Positions 1-14,690 of a stretch of DNA of 64,000 bases are shown piece by piece. Both the position numbers and the translations under genes were made by a program. Where the stretch lies: NCBI RefSeq assembly GCF_016859285.1, contig NC_053420.1, positions 10,927,501-10,991,500 on the forward strand. The letters are read 5' to 3'. Positions within the stretch are counted from its first letter, which is position 1, and each line of letters starts with the position of its first letter. Source of the stretch: Xiphias gladius (lineage: Eukaryota > Chordata > Actinopteri > Istiophoriformes > Xiphiidae). Under the pieces are notes generated by a model. It saw only the letters and a list, made by a program, of their open reading frames with translations, had not been told where the DNA came from and did no database searches.

Positions 1-3000
1 TTAGGCTCTTACTTTTCGAGTGAGAGAGGAAAGCATATTTCTGGTTCAACCGATTCTTTTCTATCCCATTCCAAATGACACCACTTCATCTGCTGTTCTC
101 TGGCTACAGTACTTTAGCTCATTTCATGTAATACTTTTATCCTGGTGTCAACATTATACAGAGCTCACCTACATATTCCAAGAACCAGATACATTCCCAA
201 ATCTATCAGATATAGTCTCTTTCCCTGTAAATCCATCCGAGAACTACACTCCACGCAAATCCTGTTCTCCCTTTTTTTTCCCTGCTATTCTTATTTCTAT
301 AATCCTCAACTATCTCTCTGTGACTTTTCTGTCTCTCTTCCCATGCCACTTTCTTTCTCCCTTTTTTCCACACTCTCCCTCACCTCTTCATGTCCCTGTC
401 ATCCTAAAATGCCGGCCCTCAGACCTACATCCACTCACGGAAAATATGCAAACAAGAATAAGTGATTTAGCATCTCTCATTTCAATATGTTTTCTTCCCA
501 CTTCTCCTCCTCCTCTCTCTCTTTAATGCAGCATGTCTAATTAAAAGGCATACAAAACATTACGACTCTGGGACTTCAAGCTCATCTCCTCGCAGATCTA
601 CGGTAAAAGGGTCAATAATATGATGAAAAGTGCTCAGAAAAATTAAGCCCACCATTAGCTGCTTCACACCATCTGCGTTATTGCAGCGTGCACACGCAGA
701 GTGAAGTCATAAATTTCAAACTGATTTTTCTTAGGAGGGCATGCATTGCTGAGTTTGTTCCTGTCGTAGTAAAGCATTATTATTGTCCAGGAGAGGTGTC
801 ACGGTTAATCTAATTCACTGACAAGATGACAGACTCCGGTACTACTTGGGGACGTGTAATCACAAGATAGTTGTTGGGACAATAAGATGTGGGTGTGTGT
901 TTTTGTTCTAAAGGCCAAGCTTTTGAAATGACATGCAACAGACCAAAGACTTCTCTGCCACCTCGAAAACCAGGCCATTACTCTGCCTATTGATATTCCA
1001 TAAGAGTTCACATTCTAAGGCTTCTCCTCTCTTGCATCCCAGTTCTTTGCACTGATGTGACAATCTTTACTTTCACAACCAAAAAACAACACAACATAGA
1101 ACAACACAGAACAACAGTTCCACAAAGATGCCGTCAAAGGGAAGGAGGTCGATCAGCCATTCTCCATTTGTGTTCTCAACGAGGCAGACTTTCCTGTGGA
1201 GTCTATGGCAGCTGAATACTAAAGAGAGAGCCAGGCTGTGATGTGGAGAAGGTGCACAGGTGTCAATCACCTCCCCAGAGACACCAGGTACCTCTGCAAA
1301 CGAGGGAAGAAACGGAGACTTGGACTATATTCATTGATACCGCTCACCGAGGTAAAGAGTTTCAAATGGGTGGAATTACAGGATCAATAGTGTGATTAGC
1401 AGAGGCCTTGTAGCTATAGCGTGTTGTTGGCAATCCATTGCATCAAGCTAAACCCAGGGGACAGGGGGGCTGTTGCTCCTTCCAAGCATGGAGGCCTAAG
1501 GAGAAGGAGGAGTGCATGAGAAAGAGGCTGAAAAGAGGTCCAACCAGGGCCAGATGTAGTAAGCCTTTAAAATAGATAACAGATGTTTGACAATGTTATG
1601 CCAAAAATAAATGTCTACCTCACGTAATCTCTGATCCATCTCCTTGAATGATGGTATACACTTGAAAAAAGTGTTTTGTTTGGTAAGGACAGGACAATTT
1701 CTAGTAAGTTTCTTCTATTCTTCTGTTATAATAATGTAGTTAAACTGCACTGGTGGAGCCTGAGACATGCATTGCAAGCAAGCAAGAAAGAAAGAAAAAA
1801 GAAAGAAAGGAAACAGTAACTGATTTAAAAAAAAAGCGGCAGACAGATGGCAGAAATTGTGAGCTATTTGAATACTGAATATGTATTTGTTCTCTTGGGA
1901 TCTAACTGTCAGTTTTGTTCTACTTTTCTGTTTGAAAAGCAAATTAAAACACAGTAACTCTCCAAATAAAATTAACCATACTAACATGTACCTCTCATAT
2001 AGTGTTATGCACAGCAAGAGGTTGAGGAACATCACTGCTTGTTTAAGCATCACTTACATGCCACAACTGGACTTTCATACAAAGAAAAGTGATACGTCAG
2101 TCAGATGTCTGCGTATAGATTGCTCAAAAACTTGCCCATTAGCGCGTATCTTGTCCATTATGTCATACAAAAAATAAAACTGAGAAAGAAAGACGTTTTA
2201 AGGTTTAGGTTTACCTATGGCTGATATGAATTGTTATTGTCCTCTATCCATCTGTGTACATTTATCCTTTCTGAAGACATCCTCTGTACTCAGCTATTGA
2301 GTTTGTTGTGTTGCATCTGCCCTTGTGGCCAGTGCCAGTAAAGTCCTTCAAAATGCAGCCAGCACACTAGAAGCAATACATTTCACGTCACAAGGAATCT
2401 AAATATGGTGGACCATTAATTTCAATAAAAGCTACTCACCAGTGCATACACTGTAAAACCTTCTCTTGCGTTGTACTTGGGTGCCAATAATGCACGCTCA
2501 TTAGTGGCTTTTTCTGGCTGAGCCTCTATGTGTGTGTAAATGGCACTAAAATCATTATCTTAATATGGCTCAAGTCCAACTGAAATTAATTTACATGTTA
2601 TTTTTCAGCTACGGCATAGATATCTGCTCTATAAATAATTTCTTATGCTTTCCTTTGAAATTAATATGGAGAAATTTACATGTAATATTTTTTGGTTATG
2701 TCCCCTATCTTTGCTGTAACCAGAGCCAGAATGTCATTAGTTCTCTTGCTATGTAGATGGAGAACTTAAACAGCAAAATAACTATATTATTTAATTTTAA
2801 ACTTTATCACACTAAGCAGTAATGTCACCGTTCTATCACTGGCATGTGGTCACTCTAACAGCCAGACACCAGCCTTCCGCACAACACGAAAACAACAGAC
2901 TTTAAACAACAACAACAACCCACATTAGCTTTCAAGCTACTGAAATGTGTCCTTCTAAATTACATAACTTACTAACGGGGAAAAACATCTTTTGCTGCAC

Positions 3001-5258
3001 TATGGCTTGCTGAATGAGCAAACAAAAAAACATCCACCAGGGAAAAGTACACTGCTAATGTCAGTTTGCAGGGTAAATAGCTAATTTGTTACCCAGCTAT
3101 AGCCCATTAAACTGTTTTAAAATCTTACCTGCAAGTGTCTTATCGGTCATTTTAGATACTGGTATGGTCCTCAGTCTTCAATTGAACTGCTAACAAAACT
3201 GCCCGCCAGTAGCTTGTTACCTACAGTTCCCAGCGTACAGTAAGTTTGTTTACTTTGTCTCTCCCTTCCCCTACCTGGGCTCAGTAAGCTGGCTCCACTG
3301 TCCATGATAAATACACTAACTAACAATAGCGAATCAATAATAAATTCTAAAATTACTTTGACATTTTTTGTTACTGCAACAAAGGACGACTACATTTGAT
3401 TCAGCCATTTTCTTTTTGCAGTGCACACAGAGCTTTCAACAACGAGTCCACCATTTTTGCTGGCGATCTACCGCTGCAGGGGGAGAAATGTACAAAAAGC
3501 TACTGTATGATTTTACTGCAGCTAATTTTTTGTCTTTTTGGCAAGACTTTGATTACATTCAGAATTGTTAGTATTTCTTGAAAATATGTAATAACAATTA
3601 ACCTTGCCTCCCAGCACAATTTCTAGACAGCATAACATTACTTGGATAGACATACTGTAAATGCTTTAATTCAATTGGAACATGCCATTTGTCCACCACA
3701 AATAATTGATGCTATTATTTGCATTCCCTGAGCTCTTTTCTCACATAGGCTATACTGGTACATACTGTATGTTCCCGATATCGATACCGTAATTTCTGTC
3801 ATTAAAATCATCGGAAGTCTTTTCAATTCCAACACTATATTTGATTAGACATATGTACCATCGCCAGTCTGTATTTTAAATTAAGTTTAAATCAGTTTAA
3901 ATAGTGTTTCATAATGATCCTAATTTTAAAGTACCAGTCTAAATGAGCCAGAGGCACTTCCAACGTTTACCAAATTCCAAAAATGAAAAAATTTGGATCG
4001 TCTGGTTGCGCTAAGCACAAAATGAATCTGGCCATGCAACCTCCAATAATAGACTGTAAAGTGAGTGGTCCAGCTGGTTTTTGTCTTTTTAGCTCCCAAA
4101 CCATGCCTAAATATGACTGCCAAAGAAAAATCCCTAACAAGCAGTTCACTAAAACACAAGTTCATGACATTACACATAAAAATCACCCTTGGGTCCAAAC
4201 ACAGTGTGCTTTTCCCTTTCAGCAAATTTGGGCCACTGTGGCCCAGCACATATTTAGGGAGGTGACGCAGGGAAGCTAACCTCCACTTAAAGTGGTACAC
4301 CAGCAGGCACTCTGTCTCCTGCCCTCAGTGCATGGCTCAACAGTACCACCAGTTTCCCTCACTTCAATCCGGTCTTTATGCATTTCAAGCTGCTGGCTCT
4401 GACGTACTCGCTGAATTTCATTACAGAATGCTATTACATGAGCAAGCTGATGGGCTGGCCGCAGGATGAGAAGGCCAATCAATACAGTCACTATCTGCCC
4501 CCTCTAATCTCTGTCGCCTGTGTTAGCCTTGCTATCTGTAATAGATCTTAAGGATTAGGAGGGCCCTTCGTAAGACACTTCTCTTTGGTTAGAACTGGCC
4601 TAGGACCCATGGGGGCCAGCCCCAGTCATGCTGACCTAGCGTGAGCCGCATGGGGAGTTCCAAAGGGGTGGTGACAGCAACACATTCACAAAAACGGAGG
4701 AGAAGTAGTGGCATGGATAAAAACAAAGATGGGGTGGGAGAGAGAGAAATAGGGGTATGTCAAAGGTGAGCGAGGTGATGAAGGCAACAGAGCAGCTATG
4801 ACACTGAGAGACTGATAGAGGCAGGAAAAGAAGAGAGAAGTGGACAGTGGAGTGGGAAAGATGGTGGGTAAACAGAGAGAGTAAGGCAAAGAAGGTAAGG
4901 GAGCAACGGATGAAAAAAGAAGGCGAGAGAGAGAGAGATAAGCAGAGAGGAGGATAAGCACCAAGCCAGGAAAGGCGAGAGCCCATGTAATTTCTCTAAT
5001 CCTCCTGGCATTTATACTTTCACCAGAAAGATAATGAAAATGAAAAATAAAATGGAAAACTTCCCCTCTCAGACTAGGCACAGTTTTTTTTTTTTTTTTT
5101 TTAAATCTGTTGCACTGCTCGACTTTTTTCTTTTTTGCTTTTTTCAGTGCCTCAACGGGTGTGTGCTGAGTCAACAGAGTTGTCTATGTCTTATTACTTA
5201 ATGTCATGGTCAATGTGCGTAACTAAGGCCTTGTTGATATCTATCACAGTAAGAGTAT

Positions 5259-5259
<1 letters not shown>
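1..5259. other. Intergenic, no supported gene
   Basis: AT-rich. ORFs are short, overlapping and without family features. Around 4640-4990 the plus strand is strongly purine-rich (GAGA-like), which produces the overlapping minus-strand ORFs there. Poly-T run at about 5083-5102. Confidence 0.6.

Positions 5260-5353
<94 letters not shown>
5260..5353. repeat. (GATA)n microsatellite
   Basis: More than 20 uninterrupted tetranucleotide units. Confidence 0.98.
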
Positions 5354-8300
5354 TTTATCTGAGTTAGTTGCTTTGCAAGATTTAACATACAACATCTTAA
5401 ATTATCCAACAGTTTGTAAAGTAGTTAAAATTGGCGACAAGATAAAAATGCTGCTTACCCCTTAATGCATCAGTAACTATCCAACAGAATAATGTAACAG
5501 TCTCACAGGGGCCACTCTGATACTTTTTGATACTTAAAGTACTGTACTTCGTAAAATTATGAATAAATTACATATTTCTTGTTATGGAGTATGTTTACAC
5601 TGACATATTAATACTTTTACTGATGTAAAAGATCTCAGTACTTCTGCTGCAACAAGACAGATCTGGCTTTTTTTTTTTTTTTACTCTACAACAAATACTT
5701 TTTATATGAATTGTAGCAGTGTGTGTACAGATTCTCTCTCTCACCCTCTCTCACGCACACAGACTCGGGCACACAGACAGGAGATTGAACTGAAGTAATT
5801 GTGAACAAGCTGGAGGGCAAGAGCCATGTCCAATTGTTTATAATGTGCATGGCATGAGAAAACGGCTTCAATACACTTGTAAATCAAGACAGACAGCAGC
5901 GAGCCAATTAGAGAGACGTCACTGTTCACAGCCTACAATCCATGTTACTGTTGCTTATGCTTGTCAGGATGACGAGAATGCATGGCAGAAACCAGAGGCC
6001 CAGTCAGTCCAAGTCAATCCCTGAACATCATTTCCAACAGAAGAAATGTGTTGTTTACATTTACAAGTAGATAATCTTCACATGAAAAAGTGTGTTGACT
6101 CTTTAATGTCAAGAAGAGTGCTACTAGCTACTATTTTGGTTCTGTAGTTTACTTTTATCAGACATAGACTTTCACAGGAGCGACCTGTGTACACAGTTTG
6201 TTGATATAATAACTCAATAGAAAACAGTGAGGAGTTTTTTATTTAAAATTCCTGTGAGGATTTAAAAGCAGTTATGTGCTGCACCAAAGGACGCAAAAGG
6301 GCTCCTCCCTCTTGAGTGAAATATTAAGATGAAAGAAAATTGCAGTGCTTTCTAGGTGGTACACAAAGCACTTCACTCTCATCTACAGCTCCTTCTAGAC
6401 TCAAAAAAACCTGTCCCCTTTTTCTAAGCACATAACAATTAACCTCAAGAACAACCAGGTCAGAACGAAGTCATTTCAGTCATTTTCAGTCACATCCACA
6501 ACTCTGATGATGCCACTGCCCCTAATTCTTCCTGAAAACTCACTCTGTGATTGGTTAAGGCAAGAGCCAGATTAATGTTTTTGTACATCCCCAGGCGAGC
6601 AAATGTAATTGCAAAGCGGAAATGTACAAAAGCCAAATGTACTAATCACCACTATAGCCCAGTATTATGTTCCTTCCAATGATGTGTATGATCAAGAAGA
6701 CATGGTGAAAAACTGAGATTCTGTTTATCAATGGTTAGCTGTGGCCTTGAACTGTGTTTGTTATGCAAGTCCTTGAACGTCCTCCACAAATTTAGCCTCA
6801 GTTTTGCAAGTTTGTTTAGCCTGTGTTAACTGTCAAGGCAGTTTAATTGATTTTTCCATTCAGTATTTATCTAAACAAACTATATGTGAGATAGCAAATG
6901 CATGTAGAACAAATACACTGTTCAAAATAATATCTTACAAGCCCCTCAGAAACTCTCAGCAGCTGCCACAGTTTACTACTGTTTTCAAGTAACTTTTATG
7001 AATTTCACCAAGGTCACCGAAAGCATGCTTATAACAACCCTAGCGGCCCTCCAAGGGTTAGTCAGAACCCTTTCACTACCGACTGGACCCTTTTACAAGT
7101 AACACTCCCTTACTCTGTGACTCCACACATTAGTTCTTCTGTGTTATGATTTGAATCACAGTAGTGTAATGCAGTGCTGCTCTTACAAGACTACCAGCTG
7201 CTACGAATTTCGGGCATTGGGCAATTTGTTGTCCCCACAACTTGACCCATGAGAAGAACACAGCTAATGCTACATAGATCCCTGCCCCCTTTGCACATTC
7301 ATAATGTGGGAAGAACAACACTGAATGTGGAAGAGCTGCCAGTGATAGAACAGGTGTTGAAATAACATGAAGAGGTCTAGTGAGAATTAGTGGTAAACAT
7401 AGCAAAGTGAAATGACTGACTTCCAACTATCTAGCTATTTAGCCTTGCTTGCTAGTTTCCACGTTCCACGAGATATATAAATTCAAAAGCATGACGGGTC
7501 CTCACAAATACTGACTAATGTAAAGGGACAGATCTCTACTCAATATCTAGGCTTGTCAAAGAGGGGAACAAATGTCTTATATCAACGTTAATAGGCTATA
7601 CAAGGCTAAAACATGCTTAGGAGAGTTTTGCACCACAGAAGTTGTCAATGTTTTCTTAGACATTTCTTATTTGGTTATGTAAAATTATTTATTTATTTAT
7701 TTATATATTTTTTAAACATAGTTCATCATATTCAGGCCTAACTGAACAATGATACCCAGTTATTGTGGTGTTTTCAAATGTTTCTCTCATCTCTCTGCTG
7801 GATAAGAATTTAGCATTTAAAACAAGTCACCTTTTTTTCTTTATCAGGAAGTAAGAACAATAACATTTATACCATCAGTTAAGATTTGTTTTCCTGAACT
7901 CTGGAAGTACAGAACTTAATTGGGCACAAACAAAATTAAATGTACAATTTTAAAAATGGTAGAAAAAGCGTCATTGTTTTAAAGTTTCCCCACAACAACA
8001 TCATTGTGAACAAGTGAGAAAGATGAAACCCTATAATAATTAATGAATGAGTTCATTCATTTATTCATTATCTGTTTATTTGTCTTTTTAATTGGCAACT
8101 AATGTCACCTAAGCATAATCAGACGGTGTTGCATTGGTGATCAGGTGAGTGCCTAGCCTCTGTCAGCAAGGGCGCGGTTCTGTCAGAGTGACTGACAGAG
8201 GGCTTTTGAATGGCTTATCTCCTGTATCCCGTTTTGCTGTTGTGGCAAAATCTACCTATCTGTGCCTTTACAGCTGTCCAACTTCATTCAAACTGCTCAC

Positions 8301-11283
8301 ACAGTGCTCAAAGCGCAGAACATTTCCACTCAGTTTATCCAAGAAACATAAAGAAAAAGACCATAGCAAGATCTTCAAATATAGGTCTCTGGTCGAAGTT
8401 CCGACTTCTAAAGCTGAACTGAGGTGCTGGCCTGTTACTCATACAATGTCCTATATTAGTCTCAAATGGCAAAATGGTCAGTGCAGACTTATTAAATATC
8501 CTAGTCTGCATCCACCTTTCAAAATATTTGACAACACATGCTTTACAGGTGAAATAAAAGAGAAAGAGCAAGTAATAGAGACAGCGGACAATTAATAAAA
8601 ACAAGAGCAAGCTTACAAGTACACAAACCACTAAGAGAACAAAGTTATGAAATCGATTAAAGGTCAAAGGAAACCACTGAGTTTTATAATGCCTTTTTAA
8701 AATGTACACTGATCTACTTCTCTGTGCCTTTGCAGAAAGCTGTTCCAAAAGTGAAGCGCTACATCTGCTAAAGACTAGAGAAATTAAGTCAAAGTTTCTC
8801 TAGGGGAAGTTGGGTATTTTTTCCCAAACTCCACTGCCTTGCATGATGCCTAATGAACATGTAAACAAATACTACTTTTAGAAAATGTATGATTTTAAAA
8901 CACTGAATTTAGTTGATGATTTTCAGCATGGCATGTTTTTAAATAATCAGCAACCCAGTACATTAAAGCCTCTGGAAATTTGGCTCTAATAGTAAAATAC
9001 ATATATGATATTAAAGATGAGTGCCTCACTAAGCATCCAAAAAACTCTGAGTGAAAATAAACGTACATAACTATTAGAAAACCAAGTTTTTTTTAAAAAG
9101 CTCATTTTGCTGCTTAGACCATTTCTCAAGACTGTGTTGGCATGGAAGATCCCGTTTTGATTGACATCTCCCTCGTTTTGACTGACACCTCCTTGGCAAC
9201 AGTCATGCACAACAATGGCACAAGGGAGAGTCAGCGTAGTCCAGCCCTGTATGTCTGATTCAGAATCAGAGGATGAAGCAGAAGCCCTTCCATCTGAAAA
9301 TTATTAGTTTTCAGCTGGTCAGTGAATGTTGAGTTACATACTGTTGTGCTATCCATATTACTCCTGAGTAGAACAGTTTACATATACATGCAACATTAGC
9401 TGAGATGCTCCTATTCGTTCTCAAAGCTATGAATGCAATGCTAAATTATGGCTCTAGTGTTAGCAAGTGCCGTATTATTATCTTATTCTTGTTATCTTTG
9501 AGCTTGCCATGGTTTCCCATTTGACACACTCACAGGTTCCTCTCCGTGATTTGTAACTGGTTAGGTGTTGATCTGTGTAGAAAAAGGTAAAGTAAAAACA
9601 TATCTTAGCAAAGATGTGATGATGCCCTGCCCTAAGTAAGAATATTTTTCCATGAAGTTTTAGTATTAGCATTACTTATAAGTCATCAGGCTCATTGGAG
9701 CTGTGGTTGTCAATGTAGAGTCACTATACGTGGATTTTTTTATGATTGGTTCACGGAATCAATTTCGTAATTTTCATAATAAATGTCCCAGAATAACCTT
9801 GCCCAATTCAAACCCGATATCAGGAAATATCAGGAAAGTTTACAAAAAGTTAAATGATAATATTTCAAATTTGGATTGAAAGTAACTTGTGATACTTTTT
9901 GATGCTAATTATTATGTACATAAGACCCTAAATTACATAGTGAGAAAGGCAATTTTGGATTTTGGTTTCCAGTGGCTTTCAAATTAGTTGGTTTAAACTG
10001 TACACACAAAGATTTCTGGTGCTCATAAGTAGCTGAAGAGACATTTAACTGCAGGCATTCATTGTTTTTCCCGCGTCAGTAGCTTGAATTCACAGAGGGT
10101 GGGAATGAAACCTTTGCCACTTTGGATTATTAACGAACACAGCATTAATTTCTGTATTACAATTTTACTCATAACCATCTTGTTTAATTAGGGAAAGTAA
10201 CCTATAATATGGTGGTATTTAAAGCCTAGCATTTGTCGTTAGCCAACAGAATGAGGACGACACAAAAGTACAAACATTTCAATGAACCCAGCGAAGCATA
10301 AAAGTGTGAACAAGACATTGGTGTTCCCTCCCTGCTGAAAGGAGCATTCAGGCAGGCTAAGGCTTACTGAATAGTGACAGTAGTAACCATATCTGGATCT
10401 CTTGTCTCTGTAGGTGGTTATACTTGATGTAAACTCCACTAAAGGCCCCCAACAAAGTAGGATATCAAAATTTAGCCAGAATTTTACATCATGTTTTATA
10501 TTCTTGGTAGAGTCAAACGCATGACTTTACTTTTGAAAGCACACCTATATGATTCTCATTTAATTTAGTTAAAATACTTGAAATAATACGATAGTGTGGA
10601 GTGGGATCCATTTGCAATGACTGTCTTTAAAGCTACAATCTGTATCTGATGCCCCACCCTGTGCTTTTTTTCATCAACACTGAAATAAGGAATGTGGTGG
10701 CTGAAACCTAACTATGCCACCTCCATGTGTTGGTATTAGCATGGAACGCAGACTGAAGATCGATATGTAAAAGCTGACAAATGAGCAGGATAAAAGTAGG
10801 GGTATGATGTGTACCAAAGTACAGTAAGTGTCCTCTATTGATTTCCACATACACTTCAACTGAAGAATTGTATGTAAATATAAAAATGGCTACAACATCC
10901 TATGTGTTTTAGCTAAGGGTGATCTCATACTGCTATTTAGTGTCACAATGCTAGAAAGTAGGCCATTTTACAATGATACATTTTTGTTTGGTTGAGAGCC
11001 CTACAGGGACAAACACATTCGGTAAGGAAACAAAATACTACTTTTTACTTGGATTTTTAGAGTTTTCATGGGTTGAGACATTTTTTAAATGATGCTGATC
11101 TGCAAGTATGCTCTTTCGTTGTTAATGCAATGCAATACTGAATGTGCGTTATGTGACAATTCCTTCATGTGACAATTCCTTCAGGTGCTTTTACAATTTT
11201 AAAATTAATTAACTACTTCACATTTTCTAATCCCGCTAACGTCACTTTGACACTTTGTTGGGTGAACTTGTTTGCTGTCTTAC
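5354..11283. other. Intergenic, no supported gene
   Basis: Nothing with codon or domain character. A 30-codon acidic ORF at 9215-9307 (including MSDSESEDEAE) and a 16-bp exact tandem duplication at 11151-11182 are the only notable items. Confidence 0.6.
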
Positions 11284-11377
11284 CAGGAGCTGGATGGAAG
11301 GGTTGACAATCAGTTTCATCTGGTCCGGGACGTATTAGCTTGGCACAAGGGCTGGAGATGACGGGAGGCAGCTAGCT
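11284..11377 (-). other. Candidate orphan exon (non-coding or first coding exon)
   Basis: Minus strand: acceptor-like tcctcttttggcag, 94 nt, donor CTCCTG|gtaaga. All three frames have stops in the 5' part, but an ATG at 11319 opens MKLIVNPSIQLL, which runs in phase 0 to the donor. A CpG-rich block lies 0.9 kb upstream. No partner exon was found and the peptide is not recognised. It may be chance. Confidence 0.2.
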
Positions 11378-12239
11378 CTGCCAAAAGAGGATGAATGCAA
11401 TCACGTTTTGTTCAGCCTTAGAGGGTGAGCGAACCCCCTGGCAACACTGTGCAGACAGGACTTCTAGAGTGCTGCTGGGTGCAGTCATCAGATTTACCCA
11501 GCTGTCGATGGTCAATAGATACCCCAAACTGTAGGCTGCCCACCTATTAAACCACCATGTCGAGCTGTCTATTTCTATATGTTAGAGGCTCACAAAGAAA
11601 CACTTGGTCCAGACTAGAGCAACACTATTTTTCACAGGGGTTACCTGTGCAAAACACATTTGTGACAAACAGTTTGCAACACTGCTGATATTATCGACTG
11701 GCATTCACTCAGTGTGTTATCAGCTCTGCCATCGCTCGTGACTGTGAACTGGGCTGTAATCCACAACATTAAAAACCAGTTACCAGTCCACAGTTCAACT
11801 CTGAACCTGACTCCACACACAGAGTACACAATTACAGAAAACATTTACATGTGTACAATGCACCTAAACTAAATATTTTTTTTTTTTTTACTGAAGTAAA
11901 AAAAAGCCAAATTAATCATTCACAACAATAAGCACATTTTCACGCCTGTAAGAGTAAAATTATGTATGTTTCACACAATTCGTCAATAACCGCATTGCTG
12001 GTTGAAAAGCAATGTAACTGCAATTTGTTTACTTTGGTAGTTTAGCTAGCCCCGCTGCCTCTTTGTCTCTGCTAGCTACCAGGTTTTCTAGCAATAATTC
12101 TTGACTTTTACGCAAGTCTCGTATACACTATACGCTGTTTACAGTAAAAACAGCAGACCGCCACATTAACTGCTGGGGATGGTCTACATTAATTTTACAT
12201 TTTACCGTGTTCTAACTGGCCATTAATGATAGCTGCTAG

Positions 12240-13070
12240 TACTTTTTACCAGCCCGTGACTTGCTTACGCAAACTAACTGAAGCTAATCCCTTGTGCTAA
12301 TCGCTAATGCTTCCAGCACATACACATACCAGTCTTGCACGTCAACTCAAAATTCACAGGGTTACCCGCCCGCAAACACACGTTCGTCGTGCTTACTGGC
12401 GTTTATAGTGTATTTTTCATACTGTATTTTGTCACCAAACCGGTGGCTTTGCGGTACTCTTACCTGCGCAAATCATATTTACGCAACACTGTTCTGGGCC
12501 AACTCTGCCCTCGCATTTGACCGTGACCTGGGTTCTCGGCGGCGAGAGATACGCGCACTGATTCGGCCGAGCTCAGATCGCCCTCTGTTGATCTTTTTCA
12601 TACTAGCGCTGGCACACAAACGCTTAACAGTCTAATTCATTGTGGCATAAAGACGTGTACTGACAATGAGCATTTGAACGAATAGCATAGGTTAAAAAAA
12701 AAACAAAAAAAAAACTGAGGGTTGTTCTGAACGGGAGTGGATCAGCGAGTTCGGCGGTGCACAAATTATACAGCCTCACGGCCGATCAACAAGCTGACAG
12801 AGGCCAGGACAGAGTGTGCGCCGGTCTCTGCCAACACAAATAGCCATTCAACTTCTCACAGCAGACTCAGCTGTGCTTGGGTGGCGCCAGGGGGGGTGTG
12901 CATCTTTGCTTAATGTTTTCCGTCGACGGAGCAGAAACATAGTTTGTTTTAGGCCTGTCACGGCCCGTTGGGGGTCTCGATGGTGAGATGCCCTAACGCA
13001 TATGGATAACCACACACTGATAACTGGTAATGGTAATAAACCACCTTTGTCACAGTACTCGGGCATAGCA
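12240..13070. promoter_or_regulatory. CpG-rich block in the gene-poor left part
   Basis: Contains clusters of CG (for example ctcggcggcgagagatacgc near 12536 and gttcggcggtgcac near 12750) unlike the AT-rich surroundings. It could be a promoter of an unseen transcript. No ORF is convincing. Confidence 0.3.
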
Positions 13071-14559
13071 GAGTAGAATGGATTAGACCAGGCATTATTT
13101 TACCTTTCTCGGCCACATTTCACTGCTGCTCTATGAAACGCCGAGCCAAGCTCATTGCGTATTCTGCAGAGCATACAGCATATGGTGTTGTATTAAAAAT
13201 TTGGAGGTAAATCCAAAGTTATGAAGCAGTTGAAGCGGCACTTGGAGGCCCAATGCAGCAAAACAACTTAATGTCACTCACTAATCTAGTTGCAGGTGTT
13301 CAGAAGAGCAGAGCTCAATTAAACCAAATTGGCTTTCACACAGTTATTCAAATTAGTTTAGAATCAAACACTCACAAACTAAATATGCTTACCTGGGCAG
13401 AATCGCCTTTTTCTCTTCAACTCCATCCCTGCTCCCATACCAGGACACTTTCAAGATGGGAGGAGCTGAAATAAAAATGAATTTACATTTAAATCAGCCT
13501 GGAAGCTGAACAAAAATGTGATCAGGGCCTGAGCTTTTCCCACTGCCTTAATCAAAGTTTTGATGTGATGACACACGCCCCGTGAGAAGTTGTCTGGCCA
13601 GTATCTCAAGAGAAGACCAAGGTAATAAGTTATTAATGTACAGCCCACACTGCAATTAGGCACCAATTAAAACCACAGGTTGTGTGTCTGACATATTACC
13701 AGACTCAAAACCCTTTAAAACTCTCCCTGGCTTCTCACTGATTTCTAACTCTTATAAAGTAAATGTCATTTCCTGATTATAGTGCAGAAGAAAAAAAACA
13801 TTCAAAGAGCGCATTAAGTGGCATTTTTCTGTTTTTAGGAATCCTGGCTAAAATTAACCACAATTAAAGCCGTTTATTTAATTATCCATTGCTTACAATC
13901 CAGGATTGATACAAGTTATTATGTTGCCATCCAGGATCATACCTATATCTGGTGTGAGTGTATCTAATCTGGATGGCGAGTTACTGCATACAAGTGATGC
14001 AACAGGAATAAACAAAGTTGTATTAGATTAGTTTAAATCCAGCTTTGCAGTAGCAGATGTGGTACTTGTGTCGAAATCTGATTTTGAGTGACTGACTGTT
14101 GGTGACCAACCATTAGAAACACCACTGGCATCACAGAATATACAGTATCTTTCTATGGTGTTAGATATAAGACAAAGTATGTACAAAAATGTGAATACAA
14201 GCTGATATTGCGTTCACATAATGGCATCACTTTTTTAAATATAGCTGAGGCTGACAAAGAATGAAGCCAAGGCTGACAATGTAGAGCTGAGACTGACCAC
14301 CTGGATCTGAAATGTAAACCTCAGTTTATTCTTTATTCTTGGTTTTTGGTTCCTCCATAATTTTTAACCTCCATTCACATTTTCTTTCCCTTTCACCATA
14401 CACCTTTGTTTTTTTTTCAAACAAATCTTGTCTTATTATCTTATCTTGATTTCTCTCTTCTGGTCTGTCTACCTCTCTCCCTATCACAGTCACTGGTCCA
14501 GTGGAGATGAAGATCAGTAAAAACTATTCCATCCACTTCATATCAAATTGGGCGCATTC
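13071..14559. other. Intergenic, nothing recognised
   Basis: AT-rich sequence without credible ORFs or splice-paired exons. Confidence 0.6.
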
Positions 14560-14690
14560 TCCCTCCCTTTTCCAATTGTGCCCCCTTCCTCTGGAACCAC
14601 CTCTCTTGTTGAAAACAGAGACTGTCTGACTCCATTGACGCATTTATATCCAAACTTAAAAATCATATTTATGCCTTAGCTTTAAATTAG
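14560..14690 (+). mobile_element. L2-like LINE 3' end fragment
   Basis: Plus-strand reading LWNHLSC, a stop, then SDSIDAFISKLKNHIYALAL matches the LWNxLPxxIRxSxSxxxFKxxLKTHLF ending of fish L2-type elements. Confidence 0.6.

Noticed and set aside
4276-4491. 71-codon minus-strand ORF starting MTVLIGLLILRPAH
   Set aside because: Looks protein-like at first, but no family, splice partner or regulatory context was found.
4651-4660. NF-kB-like GGGGAGTTCC
   Set aside because: Isolated motif far from any supported gene; expected by chance.
4636-5174. Overlapping minus-strand ORFs rich in Leu/Ser/Phe
   Set aside because: Product of a purine-rich, low-complexity stretch; no conserved segment.
8149-8595. 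148-codon plus-strand ORF
   Set aside because: Uneven composition and no domain; chance ORF.
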